Assembly: GCA_934408585.1 (NCBI GenBank)
Contig: CAKRVA010000012.1
Span: 1 to 54,026 of the forward strand
Origin: an uncultured Lachnospiraceae bacterium
Lineage (GTDB): Bacteria > Bacillota > Clostridia > Lachnospirales > Lachnospiraceae
Length of the DNA stretch: 54,026 nt
Direction of reading: 5' to 3'
A model generated the notes under the pieces. That model made no database searches, was not told where the DNA came from, and worked only from the letters and a program-made list of their open reading frames with translations. A program made the position numbers and the translations under genes. Below, piece after piece: positions 8,490 to 16,949 of this stretch. The number at the start of each line of letters is the position of its first letter. Position 1 is the first letter of the stretch.

Positions 8490-9434
8490 ATGGATGTGAC
8501 AGCATTAGGAGAGTTGTTAGTTGATTTTACAGAGAATGGGATTAGTGAGCAAGGAAATGTACTATTTGAAGCTAATCCGGGCGGAGCACCTTGTAACTTA
8601 TTAGCAATGCTTACAAAACTCGGAAATCAAACAGCTTTTATTGGAAAAGTTGGAACTGATGGTTTGGGCAAAATGCTGATAAATAGGGTATCGTCCTTGG
8701 GTATTGATACAAGTTGTTTATTCCAAGATAAACTAGTTCCTACAACGCTTGCATTTGTACACACGGCAGCAGATGGTGAACGTGATTTTTCGTTTTATAG
8801 GAATCCGGGTGCGGATATGATGCTGACCTGTGACGAAGTAAGTGTTGAGTTGATTCGAAATTCAAAGATTTTTCATTTTGGAACAATATCTATGACACAT
8901 GAAGAAATCCGGAATGCAACAAGAAAAGCTGTTGAAATTGCACAGACATTTCATGTTATAATTTCTTTTGATCCAAATATTAGAGAGCCTTTGTGGAATG
9001 ATTTAGGGGTTGCAAAGGAACAAGTGTCGTATGGGTTGAGTGTTTGTGATATCCTCAAGATATCAGAGGATGAACTTACATGGTATACGAATGAAGAAGA
9101 CTGTACAAAAGCAGTTGAAATTGTTCGAAGAAAATATAATATTCCATTAATTTTAGTATCTATGGGAAAAAAAGGAAGTAGAGCTTACTTTGAAAATAAA
9201 ATGGTGGAGGTTCCAGCAGTTTTATGTGATTCTACAATAGATACAACGGGTGCTGGTGATACTTTCTATGCATGTGTCTTGGATTATGTATTGAAGCATG
9301 GTTTGGAAAATTTTTCAATAGAGGAATTGCGAATAGTGTTACAATTTGCCAATACAGCAGCGGCTATTATAACAACTAGGCGAGGAGCTCTATGCGTTAT
9401 GCCATCAAGAGAAGAGATAATTAACTATAAATAG
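8490..9434 (+). CDS. PfkB-family carbohydrate kinase, fructokinase-like
   Basis: A 314-residue ribokinase-fold kinase. The N-terminal GELLVDF and the GG at about residues 31-32 (sugar site) are present, as are FDPNIREPLW (160-169), typical of fructokinases, and the C-terminal DTTGAGDTF with anion hole GAGD at 254-257 and catalytic Asp257. It would phosphorylate the final ketose of the pathway, giving a hexulose phosphate for glycolysis. Related kinases act on fructose, 2-keto-3-deoxygluconate or 5-dehydro-2-deoxygluconate, so specificity is open. It is the last gene of the operon; its GGAGAA site lies inside the preceding gene, and a strong terminator follows. Confidence 0.9.
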   Translation: MDVTALGELLVDFTENGISEQGNVLFEANPGGAPCNLLAMLTKLGNQTAFIGKVGTDGLGKMLINRVSSLGIDTSCLFQDKLVPTTLAFVHTAADGERDFSFYRNPGADMMLTCDEVSVELIRNSKIFHFGTISMTHEEIRNATRKAVEIAQTFHVIISFDPNIREPLWNDLGVAKEQVSYGLSVCDILKISEDELTWYTNEEDCTKAVEIVRRKYNIPLILVSMGKKGSRAYFENKMVEVPAVLCDSTIDTTGAGDTFYACVLDYVLKHGLENFSIEELRIVLQFANTAAAIITTRRGALCVMPSREEIINYK

Positions 9435-9446
9435 GAATAGCAACTT

Positions 9447-9481
9447 GGGGTAAGATGATATGCATCTTACCCCTTTATTTT
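9447..9481 (+). terminator. terminator of the sugar operon
   Basis: Perfect 11-bp stem (9447-9457 with 9463-9473) followed by TTTATTTT, 13 bases after the kinase stop codon. Confidence 0.9.
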
Positions 9482-9501
9482 GACCTCTTGCCCAAAAGCT
9501 A

Positions 9502-9530
9502 TTTACAAGAAATGGGAAATCGAATATAAC
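9502..9530 (+). promoter_or_regulatory. probable promoter of the LytTR operon
   Basis: TTTACA (9502-9507) and TATAAC (9525-9530) with a 17-bp spacer, 27 bp before the LytTR start codon. Both boxes have one mismatch to consensus. Confidence 0.45.
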
Positions 9531-9556
9531 TGTAATATGCAAGAGGGGAAGCGGAT

Positions 9557-10018
9557 ATGAAGATACAAATTGAATGTGATGATCAAACAGAAGAGATGCA
9601 GGTGATAATACGCTGCCGGGAATTGAATGAGCAGGTACGGCAAATTCAACAGGCATTGTCAAAGCTTGCAGATAACAGTCGACGGTTTGTGTTTTACAAG
9701 GGGGACACCGAGTACTATTTGTCGCTGGAGGATGTGTTGTTTTTTGAAACGGATGAAAAAGCCATTCAAGTGCACACAAAGAACGACATTTATCAGACCA
9801 GATACAAATTGTACGAACTGGAGGAACTGCTGCCAGGAAATTTTATGAGAGTTTCCAAATCGGCAATTCTGAATACCCATCAGGTATATTCCATTACAAA
9901 GAGTATTTCCGCTTCGAGCCTGGTACAGTTTCGAAACACACATAAACAGGTATATGTATCAAGAATGTATTACAAACCATTGAAATGTAAATTAGAAGAA
10001 AAGAGGATAAAAGAATGA
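9557..10018 (+). CDS. LytTR-type DNA-binding regulator
   Basis: A 153-residue protein with a LytTR DNA-binding domain over about residues 45-150 (YYLSLEDVLFFETDEKAI, then TRYKLYELEELLP and FMRVSKSAILN). The N-terminal 40 residues form a short helical extension (REL..QVRQIQQALSKL) rather than a receiver domain, so it is not a classical response regulator. It overlaps the LiaF-like membrane protein gene by ATGA. Stand-alone LytTR regulators are often encoded with a membrane partner that controls them. An envelope-related role is inferred from the partner. Confidence 0.9.
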   Translation: MKIQIECDDQTEEMQVIIRCRELNEQVRQIQQALSKLADNSRRFVFYKGDTEYYLSLEDVLFFETDEKAIQVHTKNDIYQTRYKLYELEELLPGNFMRVSKSAILNTHQVYSITKSISASSLVQFRNTHKQVYVSRMYYKPLKCKLEEKRIKE

Positions 10019-10761
10019 AAAAGGGAAAAATCATCTGGGGACTTGTTTTAATTGTAATTGCAGCATTGATTATTGTAGGGGGATTCGGAATCCTTCCTAA
10101 TATTACATGGAGATTGATAGTATCCGTATTAATGGCAGTCATTTGTGTGAATAGTATTTGGAATCTGGAATTTTTTGGAATATTTTTTCCGCTCGCAATC
10201 ATAGGGATTCTGTATAATCAGGAGCTTCATATTGAAACCATTACACCGCTACCTATTCTGGCAGCAACGTTGCTTTTGAGTATTGGATTTAATATGATAT
10301 TCGGAAAGGCAACCGCGCAGCGGAGAGCCGGACATGCAACGGAACACTGTCAGGCACATGTGTACCGGAATGAAAACGGGGAAGAAATGCATCAGACTTC
10401 CTTTGGAGAAAATACGGAGCAGGTTGTGGGAGATACGCTATATTTCAAAAATAGCTTTGGCGCAGCCAGCAAGTATGTAAACACAGATAATTTCCAGTCA
10501 GCATCTCTGGAAAATTCCTTTGGGGAACTGAAGGTTTATTTTGACAATGCAATTATGCAGCAGCCACAGGCAACAATTGTAGTTTCCAATTCCTTAGGGG
10601 AAACACAGATTTATCTGCCAAAGTCCTGGAATATTGATAACCAGGTCAGTGTGACGATGGGATCTGTTGTTGAAAAGAACCGTAATATGCCGGAAAATCT
10701 TCATAAGGTGCTTTTGACGGGAAGTGTAACGATGGGAGAGTTACAGATTATATATATCTAA
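10015..10761 (+). CDS. LiaF-like membrane protein
   Basis: A 248-residue protein with about four N-terminal membrane helices (residues 5-95) and a C-terminal beta-rich repeat domain. That domain resembles the LiaF / cell-wall-active-antibiotic-response domain, with repeated NSFG and NSLGET elements and VTMGSV/VTMGELQI. In Bacillus, LiaF restrains an envelope-stress two-component system. Here the neighbour is a LytTR regulator, so I infer that it senses or modulates envelope state and controls that regulator. The start overlaps the LytTR stop codon. Confidence 0.8.
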   Translation: MKKGKIIWGLVLIVIAALIIVGGFGILPNITWRLIVSVLMAVICVNSIWNLEFFGIFFPLAIIGILYNQELHIETITPLPILAATLLLSIGFNMIFGKATAQRRAGHATEHCQAHVYRNENGEEMHQTSFGENTEQVVGDTLYFKNSFGAASKYVNTDNFQSASLENSFGELKVYFDNAIMQQPQATIVVSNSLGETQIYLPKSWNIDNQVSVTMGSVVEKNRNMPENLHKVLLTGSVTMGELQIIYI

Positions 10762-10793
10762 ACGGAATGAAAGATGAGGGAGACAGAACAATC

Positions 10794-11801
10794 ATGGAAT
10801 ATGAAGTTACAGAGAAAAAAGGGATTACGGGAAGTACACTAAAAATTATAGCATGTGTGATTATGCTGATTGATCATATTGGCGCCGTGATTTTAGAAAG
10901 CTTTTTAAATAGAAAAATGACGGGGCTCATGGATGAGGCACAGATGTTACAGTTTTTGAACAAGTATGGTGCAATTTATTATACCGATTTGGTAATGCGT
11001 CTGGTTGGACGTGTGGCATTCCCGATTTTCTGCTTTTTGCTTGTCGAAGGCTTTTGCCATACCAGAAATGTAAAGAAATACGCTTTGAATCTGGGAATTT
11101 TTGCATTGATTTCTGAGATTCCGTTTAATCTTGCATTTGCTACATCACTTGGGCAGGAATTGCAGTATGGGGTGTTTTATCCGGGCTATCAGAATGTGTT
11201 CTTTACGCTGTTTTTATCTTTGCTGACCTTATGTGGATATAAATATCTGGAAGAACACCGTGCTATTTATACACAGAAAACATCCGGGAAAGTGGTGGTA
11301 GCACTTGCCGGTGTTCTGGGAGGCGCTTTCATTGCCTATTTCGTAGGACAGGAATGGAGCGATGTGTTTTCTTTCCGAAACATGAACTATCAGACCCGTG
11401 TGTGGTTAATCGCAGCAGGAATCTTTGTTTTAATTTTACTTGCAGTGGTGTTTTATGGAATGAAACATGGTGCCTCACAGGCATGGAATCTTTCCTGCGA
11501 CCTTGCGGTGCTGGCACTTGGTATCTGGGCAGCCGAATACTTAAAAACAGACTATGCCGGTATTGGAATTATAACCGTTGCGGGAATGTATTTCTTACGG
11601 AAAGACAAAGCAAGAGCAATGACACTCGGGTGTGCAATTCTGACTATTTTTAATACAATGGAAATTACGTCGTTTTTTGCACTGTTTCCAATTAAGAAGT
11701 ATAACGGAGAGCGGGGATTGAAGATGAAATATTTCTTCTATGCATTTTATCCGGTACATCTGTTAATACTTTATTTCATTGCACGTATAATCATCCGATA
11801 A
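10794..11801 (+). CDS. TraX family membrane protein
   Basis: A 335-residue polytopic protein matching the TraX family (ITGSTLKIIACVIMLIDHIG near the start, LVGRVAFPIFCFLLVEGF at about 72-89). TraX of the F plasmid acetylates pilin, but most Firmicutes members sit outside conjugation loci, as here, and probably acylate or modify another envelope component. I start it at 10794, 33 bp after the LiaF-like stop; the in-frame ATG at 10767 has no good ribosome site, and a GAGGGAG lies 12 bases before 10794. No conjugation genes are nearby. Confidence 0.82.
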   Translation: MEYEVTEKKGITGSTLKIIACVIMLIDHIGAVILESFLNRKMTGLMDEAQMLQFLNKYGAIYYTDLVMRLVGRVAFPIFCFLLVEGFCHTRNVKKYALNLGIFALISEIPFNLAFATSLGQELQYGVFYPGYQNVFFTLFLSLLTLCGYKYLEEHRAIYTQKTSGKVVVALAGVLGGAFIAYFVGQEWSDVFSFRNMNYQTRVWLIAAGIFVLILLAVVFYGMKHGASQAWNLSCDLAVLALGIWAAEYLKTDYAGIGIITVAGMYFLRKDKARAMTLGCAILTIFNTMEITSFFALFPIKKYNGERGLKMKYFFYAFYPVHLLILYFIARIIIR

Positions 11802-11805
11802 ACGG

Positions 11806-11834
11806 TTGACCGGCAAAAAAAATCGTAGTATAGT
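11806..11834 (+). promoter_or_regulatory. promoter of ddh
   Basis: TTGACC (11806-11811) and TATAGT (11829-11834) with a 17-bp spacer, ending 39 bp before the ddh start codon. Confidence 0.75.
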
Positions 11835-11873
11835 GTTCCTGAAAAGAACTACTATAAAATGGAGGAAATAGAT

Positions 11874-12860
11874 ATGGCAATTCGAATTGGTATTTTAGGA
11901 TATGGAAATCTGGGACGTGGTGTAGAGTGTGCTATCAAGCACAACGATGATTTGGAGCTGAAAGCGGTATTTACAAGACGTGCACCATCTACCGTAGGTA
12001 TTTTGACGGACTCTGCACAGGTTTATTCGGTAAATGATATTCTTGCCCATAAAGATGAAATTGATGTACTGATTATCTGCGGAGGAAGTGCTACAGACCT
12101 TCCTACCCAGACACCGGAGTATGCAAAATACTTTAATGTTATCGACAGCTTTGATACACATGCAAAAATTCCGGAGCATTTTGAAAACGTGGATAAGTCA
12201 GCCAAAGAAGCTGGAAAAGTTGGTATTATCTCAGTAGGCTGGGACCCGGGAATGTTTTCTTTGAACCGTGTTTATGCAAACGCCATTCTTACCGATGGAA
12301 AAGATTATACCTTCTGGGGAAAAGGTGTCAGCCAGGGACACTCTGATGCCATCCGCAGAATCGAAGGTGTTGCAGATGCAAGACAGTATACGATTCCGGT
12401 TCCGGAAGCATTGGAAAAAGTACGTAATGGCGAAACACCGGAGCTTTCTACAAGAGAAAAGCACACACGCGAATGCTTTGTTGTTGCGAAGGAAGGTGCC
12501 GATTTGGCACGTATTGAAAAAGAAATTAAGGAAATGCCTAACTATTTTGCGGATTATGATACGACGGTACACTTTATTTCCCAGGAAGAGCTGGATGCAA
12601 ATCACAAAGGAATTCCTCATGGCGGTTTTGTAATTCGAAGCGGACGTACCGGCTGGAACAATGAAAATAAGCATATTATTGAGTATAGTCTGAAACTGGA
12701 TTCCAATCCGGAATTTACCGCAAGTGTTCTCGTTGCATATGCAAGAGCTGCTTACCGTATGAACCAGGAGGGACAAAAGGGCTGTAAGACCGTATTTGAT
12801 GTAGCACCGGCTTATCTTTGCCAACAAAGTGGTGCAGAACTTCGTGCTCATATGTTATAA
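11874..12860 (+). CDS. ddh: meso-diaminopimelate dehydrogenase
   Basis: A 328-residue NADPH-dependent enzyme that makes meso-diaminopimelate in one step from tetrahydrodipicolinate, feeding lysine and peptidoglycan synthesis. The Rossmann motif GYGNLGRG is at about residues 9-16. The family signatures GWDPGMFS, FWGKGVSQGHSDAIRR and HGGFVIRSG are all present and the length is typical. I use the ATG at 11874 after GGAGG rather than the upstream ATG at 11859, which overlaps that site. It has its own promoter. The first genes of the aspartate pathway (hom, lysC) lie elsewhere in the window, at 43-45.6 kb. Confidence 0.96.
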   Translation: MAIRIGILGYGNLGRGVECAIKHNDDLELKAVFTRRAPSTVGILTDSAQVYSVNDILAHKDEIDVLIICGGSATDLPTQTPEYAKYFNVIDSFDTHAKIPEHFENVDKSAKEAGKVGIISVGWDPGMFSLNRVYANAILTDGKDYTFWGKGVSQGHSDAIRRIEGVADARQYTIPVPEALEKVRNGETPELSTREKHTRECFVVAKEGADLARIEKEIKEMPNYFADYDTTVHFISQEELDANHKGIPHGGFVIRSGRTGWNNENKHIIEYSLKLDSNPEFTASVLVAYARAAYRMNQEGQKGCKTVFDVAPAYLCQQSGAELRAHML

Positions 12861-12887
12861 TATATGGAAGAAAGCAGAGGAAACGGT

Positions 12888-13313
12888 ATGAAACAAATCC
12901 ACGGAAAAACCTATATCGAAAAGGAACCTCATACCATGCAGGAATTGCTGGAGCTGATTACGATTTTAAGAAGCCCGGAGGGATGCTCCTGGGACAGGGC
13001 TCAGACGCATGAGTCGTTGGAAAAGTGCCTGATGGACGAATCGGAAGAAGTCGTTGCTGCAATTGAGAACAAGGATGATGAAAATCTTTGTGAAGAATTA
13101 GGAGATGTTCTGTTGCAGGTACTTCTTCATGCGGAAATTGCAAAAGAGCGTGGAGCTTTTACGTTTCAGGATGTGGTACAGATGCTTTCTGACAAACTGA
13201 TAAGACGCCATCCTCATGTTTTTGGTGATGTGGAACCACCCAAAACACCGGAAGAAGGACTTGCTCTCTGGAATGAGGTAAAGCGCAAAGAGAAGGAAAT
13301 GAAGAAGAAGTGA
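12888..13313 (+). CDS. mazG: MazG nucleotide pyrophosphohydrolase
   Basis: A single-domain MazG of 141 residues that would hydrolyse nucleoside triphosphates to monophosphates and pyrophosphate, usually to clean non-canonical nucleotides. The signature LRSPEGCSWDRAQTHESL is followed by the metal-binding pattern DESEEV...EELGDVLLQVLLHA. E. coli MazG has two such domains, so this is the shorter form. I start at 12888 (AGAGGA site). It lies 27 bp after ddh and probably shares its transcript with the following small genes. Confidence 0.92.
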   Translation: MKQIHGKTYIEKEPHTMQELLELITILRSPEGCSWDRAQTHESLEKCLMDESEEVVAAIENKDDENLCEELGDVLLQVLLHAEIAKERGAFTFQDVVQMLSDKLIRRHPHVFGDVEPPKTPEEGLALWNEVKRKEKEMKKK

Positions 13314-13341
13314 GAGAAGCTTCATATTGGGGAAATCAACG

Positions 13342-13683
13342 ATGAATGAGCAGCTGTTGTATGAAATTGTAGTGCAGATGACCTCTTATGCAAAACTGGA
13401 TAGGGAATTTGCAGACCGATTTTATGATAAACTTTCCATGAACAGAGATATTCATGAAGAGTTCTGTAAATATGTGGATACCGGTTATCTGGAAGGAAGG
13501 ATAAAAGTTCAGGGATATTCTGTTCTGGACCTTTTGGTTCAGCAGGTAAACCATTTCAAAGCACAGCTGGATCAGGGAATCACAGGAACCAGGGAAAATC
13601 AGCATCAGATGGTGCTGATGGCATTTGACAAGTTGATGGACATGCGTGAAAACCCGCAAAAATATATGGAGAAGGAAGTTTGA
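13342..13683 (+). CDS. conserved-looking hypothetical protein
   Basis: A 113-residue soluble, largely helical protein with no signal peptide or membrane segment. I do not recognise the family. It has a GGGGA site eight bases before its ATG; the in-frame TTG at 13327 is less likely. It is wedged between mazG and the HAD gene with one base to the next start, so it is almost certainly a real, co-transcribed gene. Confidence 0.65.
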   Translation: MNEQLLYEIVVQMTSYAKLDREFADRFYDKLSMNRDIHEEFCKYVDTGYLEGRIKVQGYSVLDLLVQQVNHFKAQLDQGITGTRENQHQMVLMAFDKLMDMRENPQKYMEKEV

Positions 13684-13684
13684 A

Positions 13685-14353
13685 ATGATAAAAAATATTG
13701 TTTTTGATATGGATGGTGTTTTAATCGATACGGAAGCAATTTATATGAAATGCTGGAAAGGACTTGCACAGAAGCTGAATCTTCCCAATGTGGAAGAAGT
13801 GGCACGTCAGTGTATCGGCATCACGGTGAATGAAACGGAAGCACTGTTTCAGAAAGCATATGGAAAAACGCATCCATGTCCGAGCTATGTGCAGGCAGCA
13901 AATGATATTTTTTATGAAAAGGAAGCCAAAGAGGGAATTCCTCCCAAGCCGGGAGTATATCCGCTGTTTGAATTCCTGAAGAAAAATGGATACCGGATAG
14001 CACTTGCCTCTTCAACGAAGGAAGAAGCGGTCCGCCGACAGATGAAAGCCATGGGACTGCTCGACTATTTTGAAGTTCTGGTATGTGGAGATATGGTAAA
14101 AAGAAGTAAGCCGAATCCGGATATTTATTTAAAAGCCTGTGAGCTTTTACAGGTATTGCCGGAAGACAGTTATGCGGTAGAAGATTCTTTCCATGGAATC
14201 CGCGCAGCACACGATGCCGGTATGAAAGCAATTATGATACCGGATTTACTTCCGCCTACTGATGAAATTTTGAAACTCACGTATCGGAAGTTTGATTCGC
14301 TTATGGAATTCCAGAGTTATCTGGAGCAGCTGCACGCGCAGGAAGAAAAATGA
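13685..14353 (+). CDS. HAD-family phosphatase / phosphoglucomutase-like
   Basis: A 222-residue haloacid dehalogenase superfamily protein of the beta-phosphoglucomutase-like subgroup. Motif I is FDMDGVLIDTE (residues 7-17; nucleophile Asp8 and acid/base Asp10). Motif II is ASSTKEE, motif III the lysine in RSKPNPDIY, and motif IV VEDSFHGIRAA. A helical cap domain sits between motifs I and II. It could be a sugar-phosphate phosphatase or a mutase; the sequence does not decide. It starts one base after the preceding stop and overlaps the next gene by ATGA. Confidence 0.88.
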   Translation: MIKNIVFDMDGVLIDTEAIYMKCWKGLAQKLNLPNVEEVARQCIGITVNETEALFQKAYGKTHPCPSYVQAANDIFYEKEAKEGIPPKPGVYPLFEFLKKNGYRIALASSTKEEAVRRQMKAMGLLDYFEVLVCGDMVKRSKPNPDIYLKACELLQVLPEDSYAVEDSFHGIRAAHDAGMKAIMIPDLLPPTDEILKLTYRKFDSLMEFQSYLEQLHAQEEK

Positions 14354-15285
14354 ATCGAAAATTTATATTTCAAAAACAACAGGCAGAGGATTTTTCCGGT
14401 GAAACCATTGCCCGGTTTCTGACAAAACAGGGCTGGTCTTCCCAAAATCTGAAAGACCTGCGGAAACGTCCGGACAGCATTTGGGTAAATGGAAAAAATG
14501 TTTATCAGAATTACCAGTTGCAGCCGGAAGACATTTTAATCGTAACCATTATAGAGGAAGCTTCATCGGAAAAAATAGTTCCGGTGGAACTTCCCTTTTC
14601 GGTTGTATATGAAGATGAAGATCTTATTGTAGTAAATAAACCGGCAGATATGCCGATTCACCCATCATTAAACAATTACAGGAACTCGCTTGCCAATGCG
14701 CTGATGTATTATTACGAGCAGCAGGGACTGCCATTTGTATTCCGGTGCATGAACCGGCTTGACCGGGATACCTCAGGTCTTACAGTTGTGGCAAAAAATG
14801 CAGTCAGTGCAGGAATTCTTGGAAAACAGATGGCAGCAGCCAGCAGTGGGAACAAAGGAAAGTCCCTGAAACGGGAATATCTTGCCATTGTCCGGGGAGA
14901 AGCAATTCCGCCCGAAGGAACGATTGATGCACCAATTGCCCGAAAGGGTGCATCGATTATAGAACGGTGCGTGGATTTTGAAAATGGGGAGCATGCGGTA
15001 ACTCATTACAGAGTGCTCCGGACAGGCAATGGGCACAGTCTTTTGAAAATCTGGCTGGAAACCGGCAGAACACATCAGATTCGTGTCCATTTAAAGTATG
15101 CGGGTTTTCCGCTCGTTGGAGATTACCTGTATAATTCGGATATGGAATATATTCAACGTCAGGCACTTCATTCTTACCGACTTACGTTTGAACATCCGAT
15201 TACCGGACAGGCAATGGTATGTACCGCACCACTGCCTGCAGATATGGAAGCAGTTTTTCTTGAAAAAAACAGTAATACAAGGTAG
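14350..15285 (+). CDS. RluA-family pseudouridine synthase
   Basis: A 311-residue RNA pseudouridine synthase. An N-terminal S4-like RNA-binding region (about 10-65) precedes the catalytic domain with VVNKPADMPIHPS, NRLDRDTSGL (catalytic Asp) and TGRTHQIRVHL. The usual HRLD motif reads NRLD here, a mild variation outside the catalytic aspartate. Family members modify uridines in 23S rRNA or tRNA; which one is modified here is not clear. The start overlaps the HAD stop codon by four bases. Confidence 0.9.
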   Translation: MNRKFIFQKQQAEDFSGETIARFLTKQGWSSQNLKDLRKRPDSIWVNGKNVYQNYQLQPEDILIVTIIEEASSEKIVPVELPFSVVYEDEDLIVVNKPADMPIHPSLNNYRNSLANALMYYYEQQGLPFVFRCMNRLDRDTSGLTVVAKNAVSAGILGKQMAAASSGNKGKSLKREYLAIVRGEAIPPEGTIDAPIARKGASIIERCVDFENGEHAVTHYRVLRTGNGHSLLKIWLETGRTHQIRVHLKYAGFPLVGDYLYNSDMEYIQRQALHSYRLTFEHPITGQAMVCTAPLPADMEAVFLEKNSNTR

Positions 15286-15336
15286 AATAGAACACATATC
15301 AGCGTGAACAGAGAAGCTATGAGGAGATTATGAAAC

Positions 15337-16206
15337 ATGATATCGAGAGTATTCGCAACTGCACTTGCAGTTACAGTGCTTTTGGCACAGACACCCACTT
15401 CAAAAGAAACGCCGAAGCCTTCTCCGAATAAGGCGGTTGGAGAAAAGGCAACTGAGGAAGTACAGCAGCCGGAATTAGGAGAATTAGGAAATCCAAGAAG
15501 CAGCTATAAGCTTGGAAGTGCAAAATGTCTGGAGGGGAGAAATCTGATTTACAGTATGTTTGTAGATACTCCGGATGCAGAATGGACACAGGAAGAGAAA
15601 CAGCAGGTTTTGGAAAACCTGAAAATCGCAGAAGAATACATAGAAGTAAGCGCAAAAGAATATCGAAAAAAGGTTGATTTGGTCGTGGATTTTGAAGAGA
15701 ATCCTGATTTGACCGGAAGGGCAAGAATTTTCTTTTCGGTAAAGGATGGAGAGGACTATGAAGAGCAGATGGACCGGGAGATTGCCAGATGGCTCGATAA
15801 GAGAGTTTCCTATGAGAACCTGATGCAGGAATACAAGGCAAAAGGAATTGCAATGATTGTATTTGTGAATCACAAGGGAAGTCCTTATGCGATTTGCTAT
15901 GATGGAATTGATAATCCGCAGGAGAGCCTTGTCATGTTTGCAGAGGAAGTTCCGGCAACGTATGCACATGAGATTCTTCATCTGTTTGGAGCACATGACC
16001 TGTATGAGGATGCGGAATATACCGAAGAGGTATGCGGATATATTCAGAAAGCATATCCGCTGGAGATTATGTACACCATAAAGGACAGTCGGGGAAAACA
16101 GAACAAGTCCGAAATTGAAAATATCATTTCACCGGTGACGGCGTATCATTTGGGATGGTTGAATTATACGGAAGAAATTGATGTATTTCCGCAGTTAAAG
16201 AGGTAA
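15337..16206 (+). CDS. putative secreted metzincin-like protease
   Basis: A 289-residue protein with an N-terminal hydrophobic export signal (residues 1-18) and a Thr/Pro/Lys/Glu-rich linker (about 19-50). The C-terminal domain carries HEILHLFGAHD at 211-221. That is the long zinc motif HExxHxxGxxD, with Asp as third ligand, followed by a plausible Met-turn at IMYT (Met245). This pattern matches metzincins, including those with Asp as third ligand such as snapalysin. I do not recognise a named family. GAGGAG lies ten bases before the ATG. Confidence 0.75.
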   Translation: MISRVFATALAVTVLLAQTPTSKETPKPSPNKAVGEKATEEVQQPELGELGNPRSSYKLGSAKCLEGRNLIYSMFVDTPDAEWTQEEKQQVLENLKIAEEYIEVSAKEYRKKVDLVVDFEENPDLTGRARIFFSVKDGEDYEEQMDREIARWLDKRVSYENLMQEYKAKGIAMIVFVNHKGSPYAICYDGIDNPQESLVMFAEEVPATYAHEILHLFGAHDLYEDAEYTEEVCGYIQKAYPLEIMYTIKDSRGKQNKSEIENIISPVTAYHLGWLNYTEEIDVFPQLKR

Positions 16207-16214
16207 AAACTTTG

Positions 16215-16934
16215 ATGAGACAGAAAGCACTTATAACAGGCGCATCCCGTGGAATTGGAGCTGCAACAGCAAGGGCTCTGGCACAGGCGGGATACGACCT
16301 GTTTTTAGTTAGTAAAAATTCCATAGAAAAATTGGAATCCATACAGAAAAGCCTGATAGAAGCGTATGGCATTTCCTGCCAGGTGGGACTGTGTGATGTA
16401 TCGAAGCCGGAGCAGGTGGAAATAATGTTAAAACAGGCAGGAAATATCCAGGTACTGGTTCACAATGCAGGAATTTCCTATGTGGGACTTTTAACGGATA
16501 TGTCAGTCAAGGAGTGGAATCAGGTCATGGAAACCAATCTGAGTTCCTGCTTTTATCTGGCAAAAGGAATTATGCCGCAGATGATTTCCCAAAAGGAAGG
16601 AAAAATGATATTTGTATCTTCGGTCTGGGGAAATGTCGGCGCATCTATGGAAGTAGCTTACAGTGCTTCCAAAGGAGGCGTGAACAGTTTTGCCAGGGCG
16701 TTGGCAAAGGAACTTGCACCAAGCAATATTCAGGTGAATGCGGTAGCGTTTGGCGTCATTGATACCGATATGAATCGTTGCTTCTCCAAAGAAGATATGG
16801 AAACACTTGTGGAGGAAATACCGGCGGATCGTATAGGACGGCCGGAAGAAGCAGCACAGATGATTTTACAGATATTACAGTCACCATCGTATCTTACGGG
16901 ACAGGTAGTTACGATGGATGGAGGCTGGCAATAG
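16215..16934 (+). CDS. short-chain dehydrogenase/reductase (FabG-like)
   Basis: A 239-residue classical SDR. The cofactor motif TGASRGIG is near the N-terminus, NAG follows at about 86-88, and the catalytic Ser and YxxxK appear in VSSVWGNVGA and YSASK. The C-terminal LTGQVVTMDGGW is typical of 3-oxoacyl-ACP reductases. It is not inside a fatty-acid cluster, so it may reduce another substrate. The ATG at 16215 is preferred over the in-frame TTG just before it. It lies nine bases after the protease gene. Confidence 0.9.
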   Translation: MRQKALITGASRGIGAATARALAQAGYDLFLVSKNSIEKLESIQKSLIEAYGISCQVGLCDVSKPEQVEIMLKQAGNIQVLVHNAGISYVGLLTDMSVKEWNQVMETNLSSCFYLAKGIMPQMISQKEGKMIFVSSVWGNVGASMEVAYSASKGGVNSFARALAKELAPSNIQVNAVAFGVIDTDMNRCFSKEDMETLVEEIPADRIGRPEEAAQMILQILQSPSYLTGQVVTMDGGWQ

Positions 16935-16949
16935 GAAAGGTGGAACACC

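Noticed and set aside
1310..9434. A standard myo-inositol (iol) operon
   Set aside because: Dehydrogenase, barrels and kinase fit, but IolD, IolB and IolJ are absent and the kinase has the FDPNxREPLW segment of fructokinases.
12231..12851. 206-codon minus-strand frame opposite ddh
   Set aside because: It lies fully inside a well-supported gene, has a Cys/Ile/Phe-rich composition typical of an antisense shadow, and has no ribosome site.
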